Shown here one piece after another: positions 48,196-59,214 of a stretch of 64,000 nucleotides of DNA. The notes under the pieces were generated by a model. It was not told where the DNA came from. It worked only from the letters and a program-made list of their open reading frames with translations, and searched no databases. The stretch spans positions 15,380,501 to 15,444,500 of the forward strand of contig NC_071335.1 of assembly GCF_027744825.2 (NCBI RefSeq). The letters are read 5' to 3'. This DNA comes from Synchiropus splendidus (taxonomy: Eukaryota; Chordata; Actinopteri; Syngnathiformes; Callionymidae). Both the position numbers and the translations under genes were made by a program. How positions within the stretch are numbered: the first letter of the stretch is position 1; each line of letters opens with the position of its first letter.

Positions 48196-49391
48196 GCTGC
48201 AACCATCATCGCCCGAAAAAAAAACTGAACTAAAAGCCAAGGCTTCTGTCATTGGCTCCAACAGAAACTTGTGTCATGTGACTCAAACTGCTGGTCTCGG
48301 TCGCCGTGGAGACGCCCCCTCTTTTGTCACCCCCTTATTTCAAGTTGGGCGCCCCCCCTCACCCTCTCTTGTTTACTGCTCATTATTCTGTTTTGTGGCG
48401 ACACTCAAGCATGAGGGATGTCTGCAACTCCAGCGAGGGGAAGCTCCACATGAGAGGAGCAAACTGCACTTGATGACACAAGATTGGACGCACTCATCAA
48501 TGGTTCAACTGTACCGACTCAGTCCTTCATATTCTGCTGCCATCGAGGTTTTTTTTAGGTTCACCAGTGCGTCAAATGACTCTCCATTGACTCTCAAAAA
48601 CATTCACACAAAGACCACATTCTGCGTCCTCGCCTCGCCTCGCTTCCCTCTGGACACAATTTCCAATTACTTCAGTCTAATGGAGTTTGCCCCGAAATCA
48701 GAGGTTCTCATCATCGCCTTTGAGGCGTCAATCTGAAATATACTGTCAAGCTGATGCTAGGGAACTGGCGAGCAGACTGAGATGATAAACGTGGTGACAC
48801 ATCTTTGGGTCAGGGGTTCAAATCCACTGGTAAGTGAGAGGTTTAATCCAGATAAGAGTCTGCGCAACGAGAAGGTCGTGGGTCAAGTTGAGCCCGAGGC
48901 AACGCTGGGTTATGGATGAACTCGGATTCCTTTGGTGTCCCTTCAGCTGCAGCTCCCTGTCACTACATTGACGCACTAACTGACAGAAATGCATGAAGAA
49001 ATGCTACTAGCTATATTTTCTTTCCAAAATATCAAAGGTAAACTGTCAATAATCAACAGTGAATGCTTGATGACATGAGTTTTTTTCTTCAAAATTCAGG
49101 AAAATTGTCCCATATTTTATAATTCAACTTCACTTTAAAGTAAGTGCGTTCTGCCTTTTACTGACACTGAACAGGTGAAACTAAGAAATGGGATTTTATT
49201 TTAGTGGTTGAGAATTTTAAAATGGACAAATGTAAGTTTTATCACTCATTTTAGAATATTTTTTAGACTACATTTTTAGAGTTTAAAATGGGAACATGAA
49301 TTACAACACTTCAAAATGAATCTGAATTGAGATATAGCCGTGAGTCCGTGACTGTAGGTGCGCTCTTTGTCCACCAGGTGTCAGCACTCAC

Positions 49392-49470
49392 CTGAGTTAT
49401 CCGTGGCTCGGTCCATGATAACGCGTCATGTAGCGGCTTCATCTTCCAATTGCTCGAAGTTCAACCAACA
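49392..49470 (-). other. Second candidate first exon, minus strand
   Basis: The minus strand reads ACTCAG|GTGAGT, a full-consensus donor, after a short CpG-bearing stretch (about 49392-49470). Its two possible ATGs are out of frame with the membrane-protein start if joined to the acceptor at 48196. It would then be untranslated or carry a small upstream frame. It competes with the candidate at 51307. Confidence 0.22.
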
Positions 49471-50157
49471 ACTTAGCTGAGTGGTGAACAAGACCCATTC
49501 GTCTCAATTTGCTTTCCACTGAAATGCATCCATTGTTATTTACAATGGCTAACGATTATTGCTCGCTGAAGTTGATCATTTTGAACGAGAATTTTCTTTT
49601 GTTTTTTCCCGTTTCAGCAGTAAAAAGGCCATGTAAGTATTGTGTTTGTATTTTGTTTTTAAGTAAACTCATATCATTTTTGTATAAATTATGCAATAAT
49701 TCGGCAGGGAAAATACAGAGCATTTTTACAGCAAAGTAACTGAAACATATGACAAGAAATTCAACTTCTTTCATGCAAATCCTGATGCGGTCTGAACATA
49801 TAATACTGCAGATTCTGACATGTAAATTCTGTTGTAATGGCTTGGTGAGTGTGATCAGCAAATTCAAGGGTTTATATCAATGAAACGGGTCCAGAGTGAC
49901 AAGTCTACCTGACCTGGATGTTATCCAGTGACACCGCAATATCGATGACCAGGTGTCAGGGGGAAAAAAAAAGACATAAAAAACACCAAACAAACCAAAA
50001 CAAGGCACCCGACGGAGGTGTGCTGGCCCAGATGTGGACTTGCTTCCTTGACAAGTGTCATAAATCAAAGCCGGACCTCGCTGCTGAACCACATCAGGAT
50101 AAATGTTTCCCACCAGGACATTAATTCCTCACCAACCTCTGTGTAAACACATTAAAG

Positions 50158-50169
50158 GTGTGTGTGTGT

Positions 50170-50200
<31 letters not shown>

Positions 50201-50206
50201 GGGGGG
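50158..50206. repeat. (GT)n followed by a 23-base G run
   Basis: A GT microsatellite (50158-50183) passes directly into 23 consecutive G (50184-50206). The G run could form a quadruplex. Confidence 0.9.
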
Positions 50207-50207
50207 A

Positions 50208-50249
50208 CTAGACTCAAATGTTCATTTGAACATGAACATTTGAGTCTAG
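50208..50249. repeat. Perfect 18-bp inverted repeat with 6-base loop
   Basis: CTAGACTCAAATGTTCAT (50208-50225) is exactly mirrored by ATGAACATTTGAGTCTAG (50232-50249) around TTGAAC. It lies one base after the G run. Confidence 0.9.
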
Positions 50250-50828
50250 GGACTTCATTGTGACGATTTGAAATCTCAGAGGCTCCAACTGAAGCCTGTT
50301 GACATATGAGACGACAGTTTCCTTTAATAATGCAATCTTTCTATCTTCTCTTCCTCTCTGACATATTTCTCATCCTCTCTATCGCTCATTCCCCATGAAA
50401 ACTTCCTGTCATTTGGTCAGTCGACAACATGCGTCATGGCAGTTGTCTCTACATGTTCCGCCCTGCCTGCACTCTCTTCATCGCTGCCCTTGATGTGTTC
50501 AGGTAAAAATAGCTGTCCTTCTCTGAGTGTGCCCCCTCCATGGAGCCAGGAGGGGTCAGGCACCTGAGGTGAGAGGCAGGGCCACGTACAGGCAAACAGA
50601 CCTTCGCACATATTCACACCTGCAGACAGTTTAGTCATCCATCAGCCTCTGTACGTGTTTAGACAGGTGACACAGACTTCACACAGTCAGGACCAGGCTT
50701 TTAGCGAGGATTTTGAAACAGGGTGTCCATAGCCACGCCCACATGCCCCGCCCCCAACCCATAACCCCGGCCATTCCCCTCCACAACACACCAGGACGAA
50801 TGTTGTCCACAAACATAACTTGCTGTGT

Positions 50829-50861
50829 AAAAAAAAAAAAAAAAAATTATTATTATTATTA
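50829..50861. repeat. A18 tract followed by (TTA)5
   Basis: Eighteen A at 50829-50846 pass into five TTA units. An A tract next to a simple repeat may mark an old retroposon tail, but no element body is recognised. Confidence 0.8.
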
Positions 50862-51306
50862 CTCTTACTGTATGCTATCTCAACAACAGTTTTGTTCATC
50901 TTCTTTCGTGTAGTTGTGCAAGACAAGCACAGAGTTGTATCAGCTGTGAATCTCTGATGGTTTTCTGAACTTTCACACATTTAAACATTCAAACAAAAAC
51001 AATGATTCTGACCTGTTTTTCCTTCAGGAAGAAGCGTGTTGTCTGTCTTGTGTTTTTCATTTTTCACACAAAGCTTTGGTTTGGAAAATGTTTTATAGCC
51101 TTTACATGAAAAAAGTACAGCAACAACTGTAAATATTTCTATATAAAATATGCATACATTGTTCATACATTGTTCGACAAATGCTGCATGAACTCTCCAG
51201 CGCAGTTCTCACACAGCTGTGGAGTTCAAGCTGTCGCCATGTCGCTCGACCAATGAAAAGACTTATAGTTAGTTTTGTAAACGATTGTTAAAAGATTTGA
51301 CCTTAC

Positions 51307-51450
51307 CTGTCGCAAATCGCGAGATGTGAATAACAGCAAGATTTGGCCCGTGAACAAATATGGCATCAGCGGTGGCCAAGGTTCGGGTGCCGGTGCATGG
51401 TTGAGACGCAGCGAATTTATGACGGAAATATGATGAGACTACGACTGGGG
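51307..51450 (-). other. Candidate non-coding first exon, minus strand
   Basis: A full-consensus donor, CGACAG|GTAAGG on the minus strand, follows a stretch with many CpG dinucleotides in an AT-rich setting. The next plausible minus-strand acceptor I noticed is the one directly before the membrane-protein ATG, 3.1 kb away. The two could join as a 5' UTR exon. The upstream edge of the exon is a guess. Confidence 0.25.
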
Positions 51451-51959
51451 CATTACGCAGGCAGGGATGAAAAATTTGGGTCCAAATGAAAGAGAAATGG
51501 GTCCAATTTTTCACATTTTGCAGTCCATGGGACGCCCCCTTGCTAAAAGCCTGGTCAGGACTGGGTTTCTCCAGATTGGTTTGACTCTTCCACCTGGTCA
51601 GAGCGTGAGACAACTGAAACTAGCCATTGTTATAATGTGTGTGCTGTGTGAATGAAGCTATAAACGCTTACTTAAAATAACATTGTGTATAGAGCACGAT
51701 CTCCCATCGATCATTCAAGAGAAGCCTCACATTGAACCTGAGCCTGACAAACTCGCCTCTGTATATTTACAAAAACAATTCCCGACCATTGTGTGTGTAA
51801 ATATGCGTTCCTGCGGTTGGATGTACTTTAATTCGTTGATTATATGTATCGAAGGCAGATTCCATTCTGTATTTACCTACGTTTGTATACGACATAAAAC
51901 AAAGAAACCCTGCAGAACCAGTTTGTATTTCTAACCTCGTGAGGACTTTCAGAGGTTTC

Positions 51960-52080
51960 TCATTGACGTAATGCAAAACAGAACCAACCAAAACACCTTG
52001 ACCAGGACTCTGAACCAAACATAGAACCGTTTATAGTGAGCCGGTTATTTTGAAGTCTCCATCCATGTAACCAGGGTTGA
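51960..52080. repeat. Dispersed repeat (AACCAGGACTC family), copy 2
   Basis: Contains ACCTTGACCAGGACTCTGAA, TTTATAGTGAGCCGGTTATT and TGAAGTCTCCATCC, matching copies at 39290 and 52190. Confidence 0.5.
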
Positions 52081-52189
52081 ACTAGTTTGGAGCGGCACAA
52101 CAGTCCTAACTATGCAAGGTGGGCTTCCAAGAATTCTTTTAAACAAGGTGCACACTCACACGCACATGTTTGTTTTGCTATTTTTATGA

Positions 52190-52390
52190 GGACACCTCAG
52201 TGACTGTGCTTACCCCAACATCTCACCCTTACCGAAACCATCCAAAACACATGGCTAACCTTAACCAGGACCCAGTTATTTTGAAGTCTTCATCCTCATA
52301 TTGAGTCTTAACCTTGTGGGGTCCGACAAAAGGGCCCCACAAAGCCATAAGTGCTTTGTTTTCCCCACAATTGGTCCTCACTAGGACAGA
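52190..52390. repeat. Dispersed repeat (AACCAGGACTC family), copy 3
   Basis: Contains CTCACCCTTACCGAAACCAT, GGCTAACCTTAACCAGGACC and TTATTTTGAAGTCTTCATCC. It lies only about 110 bases from copy 2 in the same orientation. Confidence 0.5.
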
Positions 52391-53470
52391 TATGCTTAAA
52401 CACACACGCACACTTACTTACTTACACTTTCTTTAAACAAAGCATTAACTGTGTCGAATGGAGACACTGGATAACCTCAGGCAAATTTAAACGGCACCAA
52501 GTTGGATCTGAAACCAACATCAAGAATATGAGGGGAGAAAGTACAGACTGTGTCTAATCATGGTAAAGGTAATTGAGCCGTGAAAATGTATTTTGTACTC
52601 CATTGAGATGAGAAGAAAACAGAAAATGAAGGTAAACATAGAATTTAAAAAAGGACCACAAACTCAACTTAAACTTAAAACACAGTCCAATGCACCAAAC
52701 AGATAGCAAATGCAATGAATTACATTGAACACCTTATATTGGTTGAGAAACCAACCATCTCTACGTCAAGCCAGTTTGGCACATGGTGTGGAACATCAAT
52801 GATGCTTTAAAATGAGAATCATCTGCACGCGCTGACCAATGTCACTGAGGAAACCCTGATGAAATGTTTTCCCTTCTCTACTCTGTTTCTTCTCGACCAA
52901 GCCTTTTCATCTAGCTCCAGCTGACCAAAGAAGCACTACAAAAGCTCAGATCTTTTTTTGGAATCACATTTATGGCCCACATATGCAGTACTCAAGATGT
53001 TTCCAGGAACTTAGAAGTGGCACAAATAATAATTCAGATATATATATATATAGGAATTATAAGAACTGTTCTTTTCATTGCTCCTTTTCGATCCCTCAGA
53101 TCACGTTGATGATGAAAGAGTTGTTGTTGTATGTATGTTTGATGTGGGATTTAAATAAATATTCATTATTATACATTAAAGAAATTCAAGTGCAGAACTG
53201 TTGGTACAAGTGTAAATTGAGGGGTCTGTGAGTCATGAATCCTCCCAGTGGCAGAAACATGCAACAGCAACTTCAGTCACACCTTCACACTAGGAAAAGT
53301 ATAAACCGGAGTAAGTGTCGCAGCTTTTGTTCATGTAATAAAATCATTTTAAAGGTACTTTCCTGCTGAGCTGAGCACTGCCTATACCAGAGTGAAAGTA
53401 TTCATGCACCAAAAGGTTCCTGAAATTCCACCTTATCTACAAGGCTCCATCAGGTATCAATTCATCTTGC

Positions 53471-53480
53471 TGTGTGTGTG

Positions 53481-53526
<46 letters not shown>
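53471..53526. repeat. (TG)n microsatellite
   Basis: A 56-base TG run with a single AGCG interruption near its start. Confidence 0.95.
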
Positions 53527-53527
<1 letters not shown>

Positions 53528-54027
53528 CCAAACAGACTGGGGAGTCTGAGCGAAACGGTTTCTGCAAAAATATCCTCCTGTTGCCAAAGTTTCTGCAGGC
53601 CAGGAACAGGAGACGCCAAAACAGAGCGCTGAGCCCAAGCAGACACTTTTGTGGAAAGACACATAATAGAGTAGTGTTTTTTTAAAAGCCAGAATCTGGT
53701 GTTAACCCAAGCTAACACCGCATTAGTTTCAGACTATGTTCAACATGTGGCATTGCCGGTCGGACAGGGCATTAATCATCACCAATTCAAGAAAACAGCC
53801 GAGCAAGATAGGATCATTAAAGTTTGGGGGTTTTAAAATGGACGTTTGGCTTGGAACCAACAGTGAATCAAAGTGCTCTGTGTTGGAACTGGTTTAACAC
53901 TGTGACAGTTTGCTGTAATGTAAAAGGCCTCCAGCAGATTCAATGGTCCAAACTCTTCAGATTATTCATGAATGACCCAGTTAACTTTACTTTCCTTCCA
54001 ATTTAAATAAATAAACTATTGAATAAA

Positions 54028-54435
54028 TGAGATTTCAAAAATTCCAAAAGTTCCAAATGTTTTTTTTAAATATATATTTCGATTCTATTTTTTAAAGTAA
54101 ATAATTAGAATCAACGTGTAAAAACGACATTCACACATTGATTCTAGCTAGGTACATTTACATTGTCTCTATTCTTATTTTAGGTAAACCCTTTAGTGGT
54201 TAACTTGTAAATAATCTAAAGAAAGGGAGTTGAGATTTAAAAAAATTCCAAAAGTTGAATATGTTTTTTTTTTTTTTTAAATACATTTTAATTCTATTTT
54301 TTAAAGAAAATAATTAGAATCAATGTGTAAGAGCGACATTCACACATTGATACTAACTTGCTTCATTTATATTGTCTCTATTCTTATTTTAGAAAAAACT
54401 TTTACTGGCTCAAGAATAATCCAAAGAAAGGGACG
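54028..54435. repeat. Two-copy tandem duplication, 203-base period
   Basis: TGAGATTTCAAAAATTCCAA at 54028 recurs as TGAGATTTAAAAAAATTCCA at 54231. The blocks TTCTATTTTTTAAAG, AATAATTAGAATCAA, CGACATTCACACATTGAT and TTGTCTCTATTCTTATTTTA follow in the same order in both. The copies differ by substitutions and small indels, so the duplication is not recent. Non-coding. Confidence 0.85.
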
Positions 54436-54724
54436 TAGATCTGAATTTTCACTCCAATATCAAACAATAATAGAGAACAATCTCTGGCTGGACAATGACT
54501 GCGAGAAATAAAACCCAGAAATGTCCCGACAGGGAAGATAAAATATCATGAAAAGACTTATTTTATTTATTTTACTAAAATATTTTAACATGTATTGCCA
54601 TTAATGGTGATAACTGATTTAATAAAAATGTAGTAAATGTATAAAGATGTCCTGCTTTTTTTGTTTATTGTTCATAATTTCAGGATGTATTTTTCTGGAA
54701 TGTGAGGATGTTTTTTTTTTAAGT

Positions 54725-54850
54725 CATTCATTCGTTCATCTTCTACCTGGGGCTTATGGGGTCTGGACCTATCCCAGCTACCTCGGGCGAGAGGCAAGGG
54801 ACATCTGGTCTATCACAGGGCTAATGCTAATTTACTGTCCATATATGCTG
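54725..54850 (-). repeat. Common fish interspersed repeat, terminal copy
   Basis: TTCATTCGTTCATCTTCTAC, then CCTATCCCAGCTACCTCGGG and CGAGAGGCAAGG, as expected for the tail of the family at 5980-6190 read in reverse. Confidence 0.5.
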
Positions 54851-54999
54851 TCAACAACTGTCAACCCTCAATAGCAGGTCTTCTAACAGCGGCTGTTGGT
54901 GTCCAGCCCACCATGTTCCCGTGGCTCTGTTGATCTCAGTCAAAGGAGAAGTCTGTGTTTATTTTAAAATGCTCTCCTAATGTGGTCACATGATCACTT

Positions 55000-57900
55000 A
55001 TCTGAGCAGCAAAACAGTTTTGGCTCAGTGAAGGATGGGTGCCTTCACAGAACCATGGTTTTTCTCAACCCTGCGGAGACTTCTCCTCCTCTAGGGTTCT
55101 CTAGATCTGCTCCGTATATGAAGCTAAAACAACAACCCCGACGTGATCCCTCAGTTTGAGAGAACACGCCAACAAATTAGCTGCATTTCAGAGCAGCCCA
55201 TCTAAACAAGTTTATAGTTTTCAGCCGGCACACTTTTTTGCTCTCGAGTGCTCCATTCTTTCTGTTTGTGCAGACAAACAACGTCAAGCCAGCTAAACAA
55301 ACATGGAGATTGTCGTGCTTGGATCCACAGTTCCATCACACAAAACATGAGTTCTCTGAAACTCTGAGCAGCAGTGGAAGAAATCAGAAATGATACAAGT
55401 CAGAGCACAAGTATAGGTAGAAATTAAGAAGCTGCATGAGAAACAACAAGCTGAAAGTGCTGCACTTTGCCCACGTCTGGTTTTATATGTCGATGCAGAA
55501 GCGGTTGTAATGTGCGTCAATATCTTGAACTCCCTCATGATTTTTTTTCCTCTGTCGATGCGTCATGGACTCGCTCAAGAACACACACAGATGGTGTGCT
55601 CACTGCTGTCATGTCACGGGACCAAATCCTGAAATATCACCAGCTTCTTTCCCCATCTGAAACAAAGCTTCACGAAACTGCGGTGAACCCAAGAAGCCCA
55701 AAACCGATGACAAAGCAGCTGTTCTTACTCTTTGCATTGGCTCACCCAGTGAACAGTTATTGATTATTTTTAAAGCTTCTCTGGACTGTGCTTCAGCTCT
55801 GTTCCCGAAAAACTGAGATCAGACTGCGCTCAGTCTTCAAGTAACCAGGGAGAAGCTCCGGAATCATGCGCCAGAAGCAACAAGTGATCTCCTGTGCGGT
55901 GTGTGGAATTTCTTTACACTACACTATGATTAAAAATGTAGAACACAGTCTTCTGTCCTGACAAACTACCATCAGTGTGTGACCTTCTAACTTGCCAAAA
56001 ACACTTGTTCATGCATGCGATGACTTGTGGAAAAAAGAAAAACCTCATCCCCCTGGAGGAAATGAGTTTGTGTGGGACACAGTTGAGCCCCAAAATACAT
56101 CCAGAGTTTTAACACGAGACGACACGAGCGGTTTCCCAATGTTTGTTTTTAGAAGTGGAGCCCGGGAAACAAGCAACAGAACCCACTGGAGGCGCTCAGG
56201 CCCGTCGCTTGGGAGCCATCGAAGAGTTTTTCTGTTTTTCTCATCCCCAGGGAGCTTCAGATATATGTCTTGGATTATGAGTCATGTCAACAATGGACCG
56301 GAGCACAGTACTCAGAGGTTGTGAGGACCTGACGAAACTTATTTTCAGAGGCTCAGTAGGAGGCGCGCTTGCTTTGAAAATGTATAATGAGAATTGTTTT
56401 TCAATGTTATTGAGCAGAGAGCGCCATCTAGTGGGCCCTGAATGTGACGCTTCATGAAGCGCCATGAGTCCATCACCACTCATGAGAGGCCCTAAACTAT
56501 ACACTGTACAAGTGCTGAGTGGCAAAAACAGTGGTGGAAGTCATGAGCTTGCCTGGTTCTAACTGAGTTGGCAATAATAATGACGAAAACAAAGAATAAT
56601 ACTATTGTTTTGTAGTTTTTTTACATGCAGATTTTGTTTTTATACGACAAGCAAATATGTCTTATGTCACGTCTCACGATTTGAAAGGCGTCCAGCTACA
56701 TCTGTGAAAACTACTTGTATGAAATGGTCATTCAACGCCTCACAGCTGTTTTCTTAAGAGGTGTTTGTCACAATCTATTCCGTAAACCATAAATTTAATG
56801 TGCTCTCACACAGACATTATTTAATTCTTGACACCAGTTTCTCGCTGTCCAACTGTGAAATCACACACTTCCTTTCTTAAAGTGGTGAGTCTGTTTCGTT
56901 CAAGCGTGGAAACATGGACAGAGGGAGGTTTTTGTTTTCACATCTCCGGAGATCCGAATTACTGGCAGCGCTGTGATGACTAAAAACATATAGTGTTTGA
57001 GGAAAGCCGCGTTCGCTGCAGGTCACTGACACATCGACTATTTTGACATTTGTTCATGTGATGGATGGAATTCATTATTTTATAATAGAACTAAGTCAAA
57101 GAGGAACGGAACTTAATGTTGACCTTTGAGGACAAAATTGCATTTTTTTCAACAGAATTTGCCTATTTTGCCCCTAAATCAAAACTACACAAACTTATTT
57201 ATACACTTCTTTCTTTTCTGGCAATAACACAAAAAGAAAAATGCCATATAAAGATGTGTCCATGCATTTTTTTTCTTTATTATTATTTTGCATAGTATGT
57301 AGTAGATTGATAAATTGAAGTTAAAATACGAATATCAAGTTAATATATATTCTTTAATAAAGTGACAGAAAATATTTCTGGATGTATAAAATACTTCCAT
57401 ATTCAAAAAGCATTTTATTTCATAATATTTTCCCCAAAATGTCAGGTGATAGTTTAGCATCAACCCCCTGACTTTCCGCTGAATTGCCTCAAAAGCTTAC
57501 TTTTCTTTGACAGAATAACTGGTTCTGCTTCAGCCTAAACTGCTGACTCAGAGGCTTCTGGTGACAGTTTTATCATCAGCGCCATCATGGAGCTTTAACA
57601 AGCTTCTGGAGATAAAGCCACTAAATCCACAGTGTCGCACAGACGCCTGAGGATTTGACTTTCCGAGTGTTTTTTCAGGACGTCTGTGATGATTAATCTG
57701 CCGAGTTCATATTTGTCTTCATGGATAATTGAGCAGCACGTCACCACCTACAGAGAGCCCAGAGAAACACATCCATCCTGGAATTCCAAGGTTTATCAGG
57801 ACACGGCTTTCACCGAGACCCAGCAGAATAGTTTGGTTATTCAAATAAACAAACGCTGTGTTTGAGTTAAGAGTCTGGGGCATTTTTGCACCATGTTTCC

Positions 57901-58180
57901 GTGCTTATGAGCACTGGTTTCTTCCCACAGTCTAAGTCACCTGCTTGATATCAGCTGTAGAACAGTGCAATACGCCTCACGTGATCGTGCAGGAAAGTGA
58001 ATGGACCGGTCCTGGGTGTTCCTGCTTCTTAATGATGCATTGTTTCGTTCACCACAGAGAAACATCAATGTGTCACCTTCTTATTTATCCGATGATTATC
58101 GTGTCAATGCTGACACATGTATGTATCAGCGGCCCTCAAACTCAAACAACCTTTTCCTGTTCATGACTCTTCTAACGCAG
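55000..58180. other. Non-coding stretch
   Basis: Read on both strands; no recognisable exon chain, RNA gene or repeat element. Open frames are short and unsupported. Confidence 0.5.
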
Positions 58181-59214
58181 AGGTGTGCAATTGAATTTCC
58201 TCAGGGGCCAGGTTATATATTGTGACCGTTGAAAGGGGCCGTCACACCCAAAGAAAGGAGGGTATGAGAACATTGAAAATAGAAATCAAGTGATGACAAA
58301 ATGAAATCACACTTTAAAAATGCACAGAAAATGTTGGTTTGTTGTGATTTATTTAATTGTAACCACATTCCATTTGAAGAGGTCATGTCCGCGTTTTTCC
58401 ATGCTTTTATTTTTGTGATTCCAGGTTGTTCTTTCATTTCCATTTCCTGTTCTCTCTCTAGCTTTACGAGCGACACAGCTGATGTGCATTTGATAATCGG
58501 ACGTCCACGGATATCAACTCCTGGACGCCAGCTTGTGTCACCAGATGGTTGCTTCGAGTCCTCATGGTAAACTCTCTCGACCCTCGCTCCTCTCGTGTTT
58601 CTGAATATTCTAAAGTCTGTGCACGCTTGATTTCCTTTTCAGCCGCTTCCTAAGATCTCATCTTTTCACTCTCCTTTCCTTTCACTTTCCTTCCGCGTGT
58701 CAGTATTTTGTAGATCTCACTTTTTGTTTTCTCATTGATATACTTACTTCCTCGTGCGTGTGTGTTTTCCACCGCCGAGCGTTTTATGTTAATTGGGTCT
58801 TGCAAGTAACTTTTGAGTGCGTCTCCGTCTTTAAGGCTTGATTATAATTCGCCTCTTTTATGTTCCAGGTTTTTCCCCGGCCCTTACGTGTAACTAACGT
58901 GTTCTGGTTCCGGCGTCTTTCGTTCTTCGTTCCTGTTCGTCTGTGTATAACCTCGTCTTTGTCCATTAAATCATTAATTTAATCTGGACTCTGCGCCTTC
59001 TGTCGTCCAGCGCTCATTGCACCGGCGTCTAACCTCAAAAGATTCTCGATGTGTCGCACACATTTCCAAATCTACTTTCGATTCTGATGTATTACAAAGG
59101 ACAAGAAGTACTCCTTAAAACAATGCAAAAGACAAAAAATGTCAGAGACAATGTCACTTTTATAGTTATAGGGCCACATATATCAGTCAAAGGGCCGCAT
59201 TTGCCCACATTCTG
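58181..59214. mobile_element. Probable non-autonomous hAT-like element
   Basis: The left edge CAGAGGTGTGCAATTGAATT with GGGGCC soon after, and the right edge GGGCCGCATTTGCCCACATT ending in ATTCTG, form imperfect inverted ends of the CAG...GGGCAAA...GGCC type. The interior has no transposase. A stretch at about 58560-59035, with a GTCCATTAAATCATTAATTT block, looks like a different sequence inserted into it. No clear 8-base target duplication was found. Confidence 0.4.

Noticed and set aside
48196..48252. In-frame upstream ATG that would extend the membrane protein by 19 residues
   Set aside because: The added residues are low in similarity to a signal peptide, and the stretch ends in a plausible splice acceptor, so it is more likely intron.
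48740..48920. tRNA-like A and B box text (GGTTCAAATCC near 48815)
   Set aside because: No cloverleaf with an acceptor stem can be drawn. At best it is a decayed SINE head.
53437..53718. Open frames rich in Thr-His or Val-Cys around 53.5 kb
   Set aside because: They are translations of the TG microsatellite.
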